A stretch of DNA of 56,376 bases from Desulfobacteraceae bacterium. GTDB lineage: Bacteria; Desulfobacterota; Desulfobacteria; Desulfobacterales; SURF-7. Under the pieces are notes generated by a model that saw only the letters and a list, made by a program, of their open reading frames with translations, did no database searches and was not told the origin of the DNA. This document shows, one piece after another, positions 25,069-33,460 of this stretch. A program made the position numbers and the translations under genes. The stretch covers positions 1 through 56,376 of the forward strand of contig QZKS01000041.1 of assembly GCA_003599865.1 (NCBI GenBank), written 5' to 3'. The stretch's first letter is position 1, and each line of letters opens with the position of its first letter.

Positions 25069-27423
25069 ATGAATCAGCAACAACTGCCGATGGACATTGC
25101 TCCTGATGATATGCCGAAAAAGCTTCCGATATTACCGCTATTCGATGTGGTTCTCTTTCCGAAAATGGTCCTTCCGCTGGTTGTGATGGAAGATCAATCC
25201 ATTGACCTGATTGATCATGCCATGGCCGGAGACCGCATGATCGGTCTGATTTCTTCAAAGAATGCGGAACCGGGTATTGATGTATATACTCCGGATAAAC
25301 TATACACCATCGGAACAACGGCCGTTATTTTAAAGATGGCCAAGGCGGATGACAACAGGGCACAACTGGTGGTTCAGGGAATCGGAAGATTTCAGATTGA
25401 CAAATTTGTGGAAGGAGAATCCTATCTGCAGGCAATCGTCAAACCGGTCATTGAAAAAATTGTCAAGACAAAAGAGACCCGTGCGATGATGAACAACCTT
25501 CTTACGGTTTACAATGAGGTGGTGAAATTATCCCCCGGGCTTCCGCAGGATATCGGCAATATGGCAAAGTCCATCGAGGACCCCGGGATTCTGGCCGATA
25601 TGATCACATCCACCCTGAACACGTCCATCGAAGATAAACAGAAGGTATTGGAGATCTGGGATGTAAAGGCACGACTGAAGGAAGTCACCCGGCTGGTGAA
25701 TTATCAGCTTGAGATCCTGGAGCTGGGCAGTAAGATTCAATCGCAGGTAAAGGGTGATATGGACAAGCGCCAGAAGGAATATTACCTCCGGCAGCAGTTG
25801 AAGGCGATCAAAGATGAACTGGGGGAAACCGACGAGGCCAGTGTCGAGGTAGATGAATACCGGGCAAAGATTGATGAGAAAAATCTTCCGGAAGAAGCCA
25901 AGAAAGAGGCGGAACGGGAGCTGGACCGCCTTGCCCGCATGCATCCTTCCTCTTCCGAATATACGGTGGCTTCCACCTACCTGGACTGGATCACCGCGCT
26001 TCCCTGGAATGTGAGTACGCAAGACAACCTGGATATTGAGAAGGCCCGAAAAATTCTGGATGACGATCACTTTGGCCTGGAAAAGGCCAAAAAGCGGATT
26101 ATTGAATACCTTGCGGTTCGAAAACTGAAGCCCGACTCCAAGGGACCCATCCTCTGTTTTGCCGGACCTCCGGGTACGGGCAAGACCTCACTGGGACATT
26201 CCATTGCAAGGGCACTGGGGCGTAAATTTGTCCGGATCGCCCTTGGCGGTGTCCGCGATGAAGCGGAGATCCGTGGCCATCGGAGGACCTATGTGGGGGC
26301 ACTTCCCGGCCGCATCATTCAGGGAATTCGGAGAACGGAAACCAACAACCCCGTATTTATGCTGGACGAGATCGACAAGGTGGGAAGCGATTTCAGGGGA
26401 GATCCTTCTTCCGCACTTCTGGAGGTTCTGGATCCGGAACAGAATTTTTCATTTTCCGATCACTATCTGGATGTGCCTTTTGATTTGTCAAAGGTCATGT
26501 TTATCACAACCGCCAACATGCTGGATACCATTCCGCCGGCCTTGCGGGACAGAATGGAAGTTCTGATGCTTCACGGATATACGGAGGATGAAAAAATCAA
26601 TATTGCCAACCGCTATCTGATTCCAAGGCAGCGGGAAGCCCATGGCTTGCAGGCAAAACAGATTCAATTCACCAAAGGTGCCATCAGAGGCATCATTACA
26701 GGATATACCCGGGAAGCCGGGCTTCGGAATCTGGAACGGGAAATTGCATCCATCTGCCGGGGGATTGCAAGTCTGGTTGTGGAGAAAAAGAAAAAAACGG
26801 TCAAGATTTCCGTTAATGATCTTGCCGATTATCTGGGACCTGTAAAAATGACATCCGAGGTCAGCGCCAGAACCGCCGTTCCCGGTGTGGCAACGGGTCT
26901 GGCCTGGACACAGGCCGGAGGGGAAATCCTGTTTATCGAGGCAACGGCCATGCCGGGAGCAAAGGGGCTGACCCTGACCGGCCAGTTGGGTGACGTGATG
27001 AAGGAGTCGGCAACCGCAGCGTTGAGTTTCCTGCGGTCAAACGCAGAAAAAGTCGGGATTGCCGCTGATTTTTTCTCCACCCATGATATTCATATCCATG
27101 TCCCGGCCGGGGCGATTCCCAAAGACGGCCCATCGGCAGGTGTTACCATGCTGACGGCTCTCACCTCGCTGGCAACCGGGAAAAAAATTAAAAACAGGCT
27201 GGCCATGACCGGAGAGATCACCTTGCGGGGACAGGTTCTTCCCGTGGGGGGAATCAAGGAAAAGGTTCTGGCTGCCCATCGTGCCGGGATCAGGGAACTG
27301 ATTCTGCCGGAGTGGAATGAAAAGGATGTGGTGGATATCCCTAAAAAGGTTCGCGATTCCATCAAGTTCCATTTTATCGGAAGCATGTACGATGTCCTCA
27401 AGATTGCCCTGGGACTGAAGTAA
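25069..27423 (+). CDS. lon: ATP-dependent protease Lon
   Basis: 784 residues. Lon degrades misfolded and regulatory proteins. In order: an N-terminal LAN domain (LPILPLFDVVLFPKMVLPL), a long helical region, the AAA+ module (Walker A GPPGTGKTS near 366; Walker B PVFMLDEIDKVG), and a C-terminal serine-lysine protease domain with PKDGPSAGVTM (Ser689) and GGIKEK (Lys732), the 43-residue spacing expected of the Lon dyad. GGAGG lies 5-6 nt before the ATG at 25069; the GTG at 25057 would add only four residues, so 25069 was chosen. A hairpin follows the gene. Confidence 0.96.
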   Translation: MNQQQLPMDIAPDDMPKKLPILPLFDVVLFPKMVLPLVVMEDQSIDLIDHAMAGDRMIGLISSKNAEPGIDVYTPDKLYTIGTTAVILKMAKADDNRAQLVVQGIGRFQIDKFVEGESYLQAIVKPVIEKIVKTKETRAMMNNLLTVYNEVVKLSPGLPQDIGNMAKSIEDPGILADMITSTLNTSIEDKQKVLEIWDVKARLKEVTRLVNYQLEILELGSKIQSQVKGDMDKRQKEYYLRQQLKAIKDELGETDEASVEVDEYRAKIDEKNLPEEAKKEAERELDRLARMHPSSSEYTVASTYLDWITALPWNVSTQDNLDIEKARKILDDDHFGLEKAKKRIIEYLAVRKLKPDSKGPILCFAGPPGTGKTSLGHSIARALGRKFVRIALGGVRDEAEIRGHRRTYVGALPGRIIQGIRRTETNNPVFMLDEIDKVGSDFRGDPSSALLEVLDPEQNFSFSDHYLDVPFDLSKVMFITTANMLDTIPPALRDRMEVLMLHGYTEDEKINIANRYLIPRQREAHGLQAKQIQFTKGAIRGIITGYTREAGLRNLEREIASICRGIASLVVEKKKKTVKISVNDLADYLGPVKMTSEVSARTAVPGVATGLAWTQAGGEILFIEATAMPGAKGLTLTGQLGDVMKESATAALSFLRSNAEKVGIAADFFSTHDIHIHVPAGAIPKDGPSAGVTMLTALTSLATGKKIKNRLAMTGEITLRGQVLPVGGIKEKVLAAHRAGIRELILPEWNEKDVVDIPKKVRDSIKFHFIGSMYDVLKIALGLK

Positions 27424-27431
27424 CTCAAATT

Positions 27432-27464
27432 CCTGCAAGGCCGATTTCCATATCGCCTTGCAGG
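27432..27464 (+). terminator. Hairpin downstream of lon
   Basis: CCTGCAAGGC (27432-27441) and GCCTTGCAGG (27455-27464) form a perfect 10-bp stem with a 13-nt loop, 8 nt after the lon stop. There is no T-run, so this is either a weak terminator or a 3'-end stabiliser. Confidence 0.5.
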
Positions 27465-27816
27465 TCCTTGCAACTCTGGCCGGAGAGCCTGCCGATAAGG
27501 AGAAAAGGCTAAAAGCATGGGAAGACGGCTTGTCTGCGAAGACATAGATTCGTGAATAAGGCGACCTGAAAAAAAATCTTGTATTTTCATATTCTTTTAG
27601 TATAATGTCCCAATATATATATCTCTTCTTCTCATTCCAATACCACATCGTTATAGCTGGCCGGCATTTATGATTTACGAAATGGCTGTATTTAAGAAAT
27701 TTTTGAATTCTTGATCGATATATTTCAGGGAACACTCAAAGAAATACATAGAAAGTATTCATACAGCACATATTCTATTATTGTTTTGACCCGGCTTTTC
27801 CAATCGAGGAGGGAAC
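27465..27816. other. About 350-base gap between lon and the cytochrome operon
   Basis: No gene-like frame is convincing. The gap holds the lon hairpin at its left edge, an AT-rich tract around 27580-27620, and the promoter proposed for the cytochrome operon (27579-27606). The remaining roughly 200 nt to the ATG would be an unusually long leader. I saw no riboswitch-like fold. Confidence 0.4.
27579..27606 (+). promoter_or_regulatory. Candidate promoter of the cytochrome operon
   Basis: TTGTAT (27579-27584), 16-nt spacer and a perfect TATAAT (27601-27606). It lies about 210 nt upstream of the octaheme cytochrome start, which implies a long leader. Confidence 0.45.
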
Positions 27817-29085
27817 ATGAAGAATAAATCGATGGCAACCTTTTTTATTATCAGTCTTTTCATTCTATTCTCCTGCAGCATGGAACAGGAGATCGATATC
27901 AAGGCGTTGACGGCTCAGGAGAAAACCTTTGTCGGCTCAGACACATGTAAAATGTGTCATCTGGAGCATTATGATTCCTGGAAAATGACCCAGCACAGTC
28001 GCATGCTTCAAGATGTAAAAAAGAACGAAGACGCCATTATCGTGCCGATCGAGGAGGCGCGAATTCGCGATGATCTTGCAAAACTGGGCGGCGACCTAAA
28101 GGTTTCTGCCGATAAGATCTACGTCCCCAAAAAAGAAGAGATTCTGTATACCATCGGCAGCCAGTGGAAGCAGCGGTATCTGGTCGAAAAAGAGGGAACA
28201 CTCTACATCTCGCCGATTCAATACAATGCCGATAGCCATCGGTGGGTGAATTATCATGAAGACGATTGGGATAAACGGCCCTGGCTTCTCAAGTGCGGGG
28301 GATGTCATGCCACTGGAGTGGATCTTGAAAAAAGTACTTTTGTTGAGCCGGGTGTAACTTGTGAAGCATGTCACGGCAAGGGCTCATGGCATGCCGCCTT
28401 GCCCAAAACCGCTGTTTTTGAAAAACGAAATACAATTGTCAATCCGGCAAAACTTACCATGGGCGTTGCCGTCCAGATATGCGGCTCATGTCACAACCGC
28501 GGCAAATCCGTAATGAAAAAGGACGCTAGCTGGTCTGTTGGCTATGAGCCGGGAAAAGCGCTGGAAGCTTATTTTGAGTCCACTTCTTTTGAAGCCGGTG
28601 ATGTTAAACATGTGTATGCTAATGAATTCTCAAAAGGCCATCATCAGCAGTATATTGATTGGCGTCAGTCCAGACATTCCACAGAAGGGGTAACCTGTAC
28701 CTCCTGCCATTATGTACACCAGTTGGGTTTGCCGCCGACACGCTCACAGACTTTTGTGGCCGGTTCAAAACAGTGTCTGCAATGCCATGAGATGGTAAAC
28801 AACAATCTCGGCCATTCGATTCATTCCTTTGCCACCTGTGTCGGCTGCCATATGCCGAAAATCGCAAAAAGCGCGGAATCCGGAGATATTCACAGCCATG
28901 TGTTTGTTACCTTGCTGCCGGAAGACACGCTTAAAAATCCAAAGGTACCCAATTCCTGTCAGACCTGTCATAAACACAAGAATGATGACCTGAAAAAACT
29001 GCAGGAAGAATGGGAGTTGCTGGCCAGGCTTCCCAAACCCGTTGGAGAGCAGGTTAAGTCAATAGGCTATCATTACTCCAGGTAA
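27817..29085 (+). CDS. Octaheme c-type cytochrome lipoprotein
   Basis: 422 residues. Eight CxxCH heme-binding motifs are visible: CKMCH, CGGCH, CEACH, CGSCH, CTSCH, CLQCH, CVGCH and CQTCH. The N-terminus (FFIISLFILFSCSMEQE) is a signal peptide with a lipobox (FSC) near residue 20; the residue after the Cys is Ser, which by the E. coli sorting rule favours the outer membrane. The layout resembles cytochrome c-554-type multiheme proteins, but I cannot assign a family. It heads a three-gene operon with a triheme cytochrome (17-nt gap) and a cytochrome b, so it is likely a terminal or bridging electron carrier. GGAGG precedes the start. Confidence 0.85.
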   Translation: MKNKSMATFFIISLFILFSCSMEQEIDIKALTAQEKTFVGSDTCKMCHLEHYDSWKMTQHSRMLQDVKKNEDAIIVPIEEARIRDDLAKLGGDLKVSADKIYVPKKEEILYTIGSQWKQRYLVEKEGTLYISPIQYNADSHRWVNYHEDDWDKRPWLLKCGGCHATGVDLEKSTFVEPGVTCEACHGKGSWHAALPKTAVFEKRNTIVNPAKLTMGVAVQICGSCHNRGKSVMKKDASWSVGYEPGKALEAYFESTSFEAGDVKHVYANEFSKGHHQQYIDWRQSRHSTEGVTCTSCHYVHQLGLPPTRSQTFVAGSKQCLQCHEMVNNNLGHSIHSFATCVGCHMPKIAKSAESGDIHSHVFVTLLPEDTLKNPKVPNSCQTCHKHKNDDLKKLQEEWELLARLPKPVGEQVKSIGYHYSR

Positions 29086-29102
29086 TTGTTCAGGAGTGTG
29101 TC

Positions 29103-29816
29103 ATGAGGAAAAAAAACCGCATTTGCAAACCCCTCATCTTTTATAGTGTCTTGTGTAGCGTATTGCTGATGACCGCTTTTGGGCCATTATCCGGGCCGGT
29201 ATTTGCCCAGGAAGAGCTGGCATCCGCTATCCGGCGCTACAAAGGATATGAAGTGAGCACCGGCTATTATGAAGAATATGAATCCCTTCCGCGCCGCCAG
29301 AGACCTTTTGTGGATGTTCCAGATCTCAGAAGCAGCGCCTTCCCTTACAGTACAACATCCGCTTCGGTTCGAAGTCGCAGTCACCTGGCAGATTCTCACC
29401 AGGGCATCAAATTTTATTGGGGCCGGCGCTGTGAAGACTGCCATATCCATGAAACCCTCGACATCCATACTACCCGAGCCAATCTGACTTGCCGTCAGTG
29501 TCATGGAGGGGAACCGATTGCCGGTATTGATCACTACTACTCACCCCTGAATCCTATTCGCCGGCATGCATATGTCTGCGCCAAATGCCACGAAGGTGCC
29601 GGTGCTTCTTTTGCCGGTTATCTTGTCCATGAACCTGCTCCCGGATCGATCAAAGCAAAGGAGGAATTTCCAGTCCTCTACTATTCATACTGGTTTATGT
29701 CCATGCTTCTGATCGGAACCATGGCGTTTTTTTTACCGCATACCATTCTGATGGGCATCAGAGAATTATTCGGGAAAAAAAAGGAAGAAAAAAATGACAC
29801 CGATGACACGCATTAA
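29103..29816 (+). CDS. Membrane-anchored triheme c-type cytochrome
   Basis: 237 residues. A signal peptide (LIFYSVLCSVLLMTAFGPLS, then GPVFAQ) is followed by three CxxCH motifs (CEDCH, CRQCH, CAKCH) between about residues 115 and 165 and a C-terminal membrane segment (YWFMSMLLIGTMAFFLPHTI) with a charged cytoplasmic tail. It therefore probably sits in the inner membrane with its hemes in the periplasm. Its last codons overlap the next gene's start by 23 nt, so it is translationally coupled to the cytochrome b. AGGAG precedes the ATG. It likely passes electrons from the cytochrome b to the octaheme partner. Confidence 0.85.
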   Translation: MRKKNRICKPLIFYSVLCSVLLMTAFGPLSGPVFAQEELASAIRRYKGYEVSTGYYEEYESLPRRQRPFVDVPDLRSSAFPYSTTSASVRSRSHLADSHQGIKFYWGRRCEDCHIHETLDIHTTRANLTCRQCHGGEPIAGIDHYYSPLNPIRRHAYVCAKCHEGAGASFAGYLVHEPAPGSIKAKEEFPVLYYSYWFMSMLLIGTMAFFLPHTILMGIRELFGKKKEEKNDTDDTH

Positions 29817-30624
29817 CCGATTTACGGTTATCGAAAGGATGTTCCATCTTTTTTTGATTCTGACCTTCCTTGTCCAGACAGTAACCGGATTCAGTCGCTT
29901 GTTTATTTCCACGATATGGGGCAAAAATCTGACCGCCGCGCTTGGCGGTGCTGAAACTTCCATTACAATCCATAAATGGATCGGCATTCTGATGATAGCC
30001 GGTTTCATGGTTCATACCTTATATCTTTTGACAAGGATCAACTGGGGGGATTTAAAAAACAGTCTTTTTGGACCGGATTCTCTGATTCCCAATCGTAAGG
30101 ATGCCAAGGATTTATGGAAACGTATTCAATGGTTTTTCGGTCTCGGGGAACCACCCCGAATGGATCGTTGGGCATATTGGGAAAAGTTTGACTACTGGGC
30201 AGTATACTGGGGAATGCCCTTGCTGGCGGTTACCGGCCTCATGCTGATGTATCCGATACTGACCAGCCGCATTATGCCGGGTTGGACAATCAACATAGCG
30301 GTTCTGCTGCACCGGGCGGAAGCAATCCTCGCCATAACCTATATTTTTATTGTCCATTTTTATATCGGACACCTGCGACCCACCAGTTTTCCCATGAATG
30401 AGGTGATGTTCTCCGGCAGTTTGCCACTGGAAGAAATACAAAAAGAGAAACCGGCATGGGCGGCACGATTAAATCAATCAGATGCACTAAATCATCGTTC
30501 AATAAATCCACCTGCGCGGTGGTATAGGGTTTTTTATTATGTTTTCGGGTATGCTGTACTGGGTTTCGGGATCTATCTGCTGATCAATGGAATTATATAC
30601 AGCCGTTATATACCGATACATTGA
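29794..30624 (+). CDS. Cytochrome b (membrane quinol-interacting subunit)
   Basis: 276 residues with about five to six membrane helices. Histidines lie within or next to helices in the positions seen in the FdnI/cytochrome b561 group: IERMFHLFLILTF, HKWIGILMIAGFMVHTLY, LLHRAEAILAITYIFIVHFY, IGHLRPTSFPMNEVMFSG. Such subunits bind two b hemes and exchange electrons with the quinone pool. The gene begins inside the upstream triheme gene (23-nt overlap). The three-gene set (cytochrome b, triheme, octaheme) lacks iron-sulfur and catalytic subunits, which separates it from the known Hmc, Tmc, Qrc and Nrf complexes. Confidence 0.8.
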   Translation: MTPMTRINRFTVIERMFHLFLILTFLVQTVTGFSRLFISTIWGKNLTAALGGAETSITIHKWIGILMIAGFMVHTLYLLTRINWGDLKNSLFGPDSLIPNRKDAKDLWKRIQWFFGLGEPPRMDRWAYWEKFDYWAVYWGMPLLAVTGLMLMYPILTSRIMPGWTINIAVLLHRAEAILAITYIFIVHFYIGHLRPTSFPMNEVMFSGSLPLEEIQKEKPAWAARLNQSDALNHRSINPPARWYRVFYYVFGYAVLGFGIYLLINGIIYSRYIPIH

Positions 30625-30906
30625 TTGCACTGCCTTTTTGTCTATAAATCCAGTATTCAGATCTCCGGATAGATTTCCAGGATGATAAAAAAGCTATAGG
30701 GAAAATAATTATTTTTGAATGAAGAATGGTAACCTTTCCTCAAGCTTCATATGATGATGCCTGTTCTTAAATCCCACCGTATGTAATGGATTAAACCAAT
30801 ACAATATCCGATGCGTCACGTCTGAAACCCTGTGTCCCCCGTATCCGTAAGGTTGATAACAACCGGCCAGGATGATTCATCATTGAAAAACAGAATGAAT
30901 TTTCTG

Positions 30907-30966
30907 TTGACATTCCATCATTGTTTTGAATATTAGAACAAATGACCCAAATGTTAAAATATTCAA
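30907..30966 (+). promoter_or_regulatory. TetR1 promoter with a 41-bp inverted-repeat operator
   Basis: TTGACA (30907-30912) is followed after 17 nt by ATATTA (30930-30935). Overlapping the -10 box is an inverted repeat from 30926 to 30966: left half TTGAATATTAGAACA (30926-30940), 11-nt spacer, right half TGTTAAAATATTCAA (30952-30966). It ends 7 nt before the TetR1 ATG, the usual position of an autorepressor operator. The same half-site and spacer recur at 35418-35458. Confidence 0.65.
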
Positions 30967-30973
30967 GGTATTC

Positions 30974-31561
30974 ATGAACAAGACGGAAAAACAGCAGGAA
31001 ATCTTTCAGGCGGCCCTTAAAATGTTTGCCCGCTATGGTTTCAAGAAAACCACAGTGGAAGACGTGGCTGCCGAGGTCGGAATGACCAAAAGCAATCTTT
31101 ATTTTTATGTGGCAAACAAGCGGGACCTGTATGAGCAGACCGTGGGTGATGCCTTGAGGCAATGGCGCGATTCCATTGCCTCCGCCATTGCGGAAAAGGA
31201 CGATGCGGTGGACAAATTTTCCGTGATGGCGTCGAAGTCATTTGAATATTTGTCTCATCATCCGGATCTTCGATCCATCCTGATCATGGACCCCGGAATC
31301 TTTACCCTGTCACCCGAAGAAGACCGTTTTGCTGAAATCAACCAGGGGGCCATGCTGCTGATCAAGGATATCCTTGTGCAGGGGGTCCGGGAGGGAGTCT
31401 TTTACGAGGTTGACGTTGACCATATATCGGAACTCCTTTTTTCGATATACATCATGTTTCTGATCAAGACGTATATCAAATCCGAGGGAATCTCGGCGTT
31501 CCGCATGTATGAAGAAGGTTTGGCGCTTATTTTGCGGGGACTGTGCCGGAAAGAACTTTGA
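30974..31561 (+). CDS. TetR-family repressor (TetR1)
   Basis: About 195 residues starting MNKTEKQQEIFQAALKMFAR. The DNA-binding helix-turn-helix reads TVEDVAAEVGMTKSNLYFYV followed by ANKRDLY, the TetR signature; the C-terminal part is an all-helical ligand pocket with DPGIFTLSPEEDRFAEINQG. The ATG at 30974 has AAGG 5 nt upstream; an earlier in-frame start lies inside the operator and was rejected. It is paralogous over its full length to TetR2 (34789-35403), including the ligand-domain motif, and both carry the same operator. It is the first gene of the operon with the membrane protein and methyltransferase. Confidence 0.85.
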   Translation: MNKTEKQQEIFQAALKMFARYGFKKTTVEDVAAEVGMTKSNLYFYVANKRDLYEQTVGDALRQWRDSIASAIAEKDDAVDKFSVMASKSFEYLSHHPDLRSILIMDPGIFTLSPEEDRFAEINQGAMLLIKDILVQGVREGVFYEVDVDHISELLFSIYIMFLIKTYIKSEGISAFRMYEEGLALILRGLCRKEL

Positions 31562-31609
31562 TTTCCGGCTTGTTCTCAATTCATGATATCAAACATACAG
31601 GAGGAGCCC

Positions 31610-32263
31610 ATGACTGAAGCAACTGTTCAGGCATTAAACGGCCTGAGAGATTTTTCAATGATTAAATGGTATATCATCCCGTTGCTGTTAATTGTATTTT
31701 ATATTTATGCAAAGGAAATCAAGCTGGCCCGTTCCAGCGGCAACTGGAATGCGGTTCTTGCAGGACTCACGCTTTTCGGCGTCGATTTTTTCAATGAAAC
31801 CTGGAACGGCTGGGTCATGCATCTGACCCAGCGCTCGGCATTCTGGACAACTCCCGGGGATACCGCTCTTCGCGTCATGGTCGGCTGGAACATTGAAATC
31901 ATTTTCATGTTCCTGATCGGAGGTATTGTTTACTATCATACGCTTTCGGAGAGCACGACGGAAAAAATACTGGGCATGCCGGAAAAATGGTTCTGGGCAA
32001 TCAACTATTCCGTGTTTGCGGTCTTTGTCGAATGCATTCTCAACTATGGAGGACACCTGGTCTGGGAATACCCGTTCTGGAATCGAACGTTTCAGGGTGT
32101 ATGGCTGATCTTTTTCTTCGGCTACTTCCATTTCTACTGTGCCACCATTCTGGTGATCAGCCTGAAAACCATGAAAAATAAAATTTTAACGGTGTCGGCT
32201 ATTTATGCGGTTCCGACCATCATGAACATCCTTGCCTTTGGATTTTTCGGCTGGAATTATTAA
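31610..32263 (+). CDS. Multi-pass membrane protein of unknown function
   Basis: 217 residues with about six to seven hydrophobic segments (FSMIKWYIIPLLLIVFYIYA, AGLTLFGVDFFNETWNG, IEIIFMFLIGGIVYY, WAINYSVFAVFVECIL, LIFFFGYFHFYCATILVI, IMNILAFGFFG). Charged and polar residues lie inside the membrane (FGVDFFNETWN, GWNIEI, FVECIL), which suggests an enzyme or ligand channel rather than a plain anchor. I do not recognise a family. AGGAGG lies before the ATG at 31610, so this start is firm; an upstream ATG at 31583 has none. It follows TetR1 by 48 nt and precedes the methyltransferase by 75. Confidence 0.7.
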   Translation: MTEATVQALNGLRDFSMIKWYIIPLLLIVFYIYAKEIKLARSSGNWNAVLAGLTLFGVDFFNETWNGWVMHLTQRSAFWTTPGDTALRVMVGWNIEIIFMFLIGGIVYYHTLSESTTEKILGMPEKWFWAINYSVFAVFVECILNYGGHLVWEYPFWNRTFQGVWLIFFFGYFHFYCATILVISLKTMKNKILTVSAIYAVPTIMNILAFGFFGWNY

Positions 32264-32298
32264 ATCATAGCAGCTTACAATTTTTGAGCCTTTCTGCC

Positions 32299-32325
32299 GC
32301 CGGTTCCGCTGAATGCGGAACCGGC
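32299..32325 (+). promoter_or_regulatory. Perfect 11-bp hairpin just before the methyltransferase ribosome-binding site
   Basis: GCCGGTTCCGC (32299-32309) pairs perfectly with GCGGAACCGGC (32315-32325), loop of 5 nt. It ends 4 nt before GGGAG and 14 nt before the ATG at 32339. There is no T-run. It may be an attenuator, processing site or transcript barrier that sets methyltransferase output against the membrane protein. Confidence 0.5.
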
Positions 32326-32338
32326 GCCGGGAGATACG

Positions 32339-33367
32339 ATGAAACTGAAAACAGCCGCATCATTGATGAAAAGCGGGAAATGGCTGCTGCTGCTTCGACT
32401 GAAGAGCCTGTTCACGAATTTTTATCGCGTTTGTTTTTTGGCCGCTATCGCCGACAGTAATATGCTGGAAAAGCTGTCTCGCGGGCCTTTCTCCATCCAA
32501 GACCTGACAGCGGATTCTTCGAAAACCCCATCCATTCAATATGCGACGGAAGCCTGGATCAAGTTGGGGGTCAGGCTGGGAGTGTTCAAAGAGGATGACA
32601 CCGGTTACTCTCTCCAGGGTTTTCTGGCCAAAATGCTGGCCGCCCCTGAAAATGATGCAATTCGTGCGCTGGTTCGCGAGGTTGCCGGCCTTCACCATTT
32701 ATACATTACACAAACGCCTGAAAAGCTGAAACAGGGACTGCTCTGGAACCCCGATGAACAGCATGCTGAATATGGTGATGTTATCGCCCGGTCAAGTCAA
32801 ACCCTTGAGCCGTTTTTGTTTGAAGTGATTGACCGTTTTTTTCCTGCATCAGATGATATTCGATTGCTTGAAGTCGGTTGCGGATATGCGGGCTATATTC
32901 TGTATGCAGCGGGCAGGCACGGCAATCTCAATGCCGTCGGGCTTGAACTGGATTTGCATGTGGCAGAGACAGCCAATGCGAATATTCAAAACAGAGGCCT
33001 TCAGGATCGGATCAAAATAGAGATGACGGATGTTCGAAAATACCGGTCTGCCGAATTATTTGATGTCCTGACCCTGTACAATAATATTTACTACTTCCCT
33101 GTAGAAGATCGCATTCAACTGTTCAGGCATCTGCGGAGCCTTTTAAGGCCGAACGGCCGAATTCTGCTGACTACCGGATGCATGGACGGCGGTATTGAGT
33201 TTGAACTGGTCAATCTGATTCACGCAACGACAAAGGGCTGGGGGAGACTTCCATACAAAGACGAGATGCTGCGGCAATTGTACGAAGCCGGATTTGAGCG
33301 AAATTCCGCAGTCAATCTGATCCCCGGCGAACGGTATTATGCCTTTGTCGGGCATAGACCTCTATAG
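32339..33367 (+). CDS. SAM-dependent methyltransferase with N-terminal helical domain
   Basis: 342 residues. A helical, winged-helix-like N-terminal part (FYRVCFLAAIADSNMLEKLS through YSLQGFLAKML) precedes a class I SAM-binding core: LLEVGCGYAGYILYAAG (motif I, near residue 180), VGLELDLHVAETA (acidic loop), DVLTLYNNIYYFPVEDRIQL (catalytic or acidic strand) and RPNGRILLTTGCMDGG. This order matches the O-methyltransferase-like proteins that also carry an N-terminal dimerisation domain, so the substrate is probably a small molecule or lipid. GGGAG precedes the ATG. Its substrate is not known; its operon partners are a membrane protein and, in the facing operon, a radical SAM protein. Confidence 0.75.
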   Translation: MKLKTAASLMKSGKWLLLLRLKSLFTNFYRVCFLAAIADSNMLEKLSRGPFSIQDLTADSSKTPSIQYATEAWIKLGVRLGVFKEDDTGYSLQGFLAKMLAAPENDAIRALVREVAGLHHLYITQTPEKLKQGLLWNPDEQHAEYGDVIARSSQTLEPFLFEVIDRFFPASDDIRLLEVGCGYAGYILYAAGRHGNLNAVGLELDLHVAETANANIQNRGLQDRIKIEMTDVRKYRSAELFDVLTLYNNIYYFPVEDRIQLFRHLRSLLRPNGRILLTTGCMDGGIEFELVNLIHATTKGWGRLPYKDEMLRQLYEAGFERNSAVNLIPGERYYAFVGHRPL

Positions 33368-33460
33368 GCAGGCCGTATTTCCATCAGCTGTTTTATCCCC
33401 GGAAGTTTGCATATCGGTTTTGTTTTTTTTCGTATAACCTGTTTTGGCAAGCCGTGTAAA

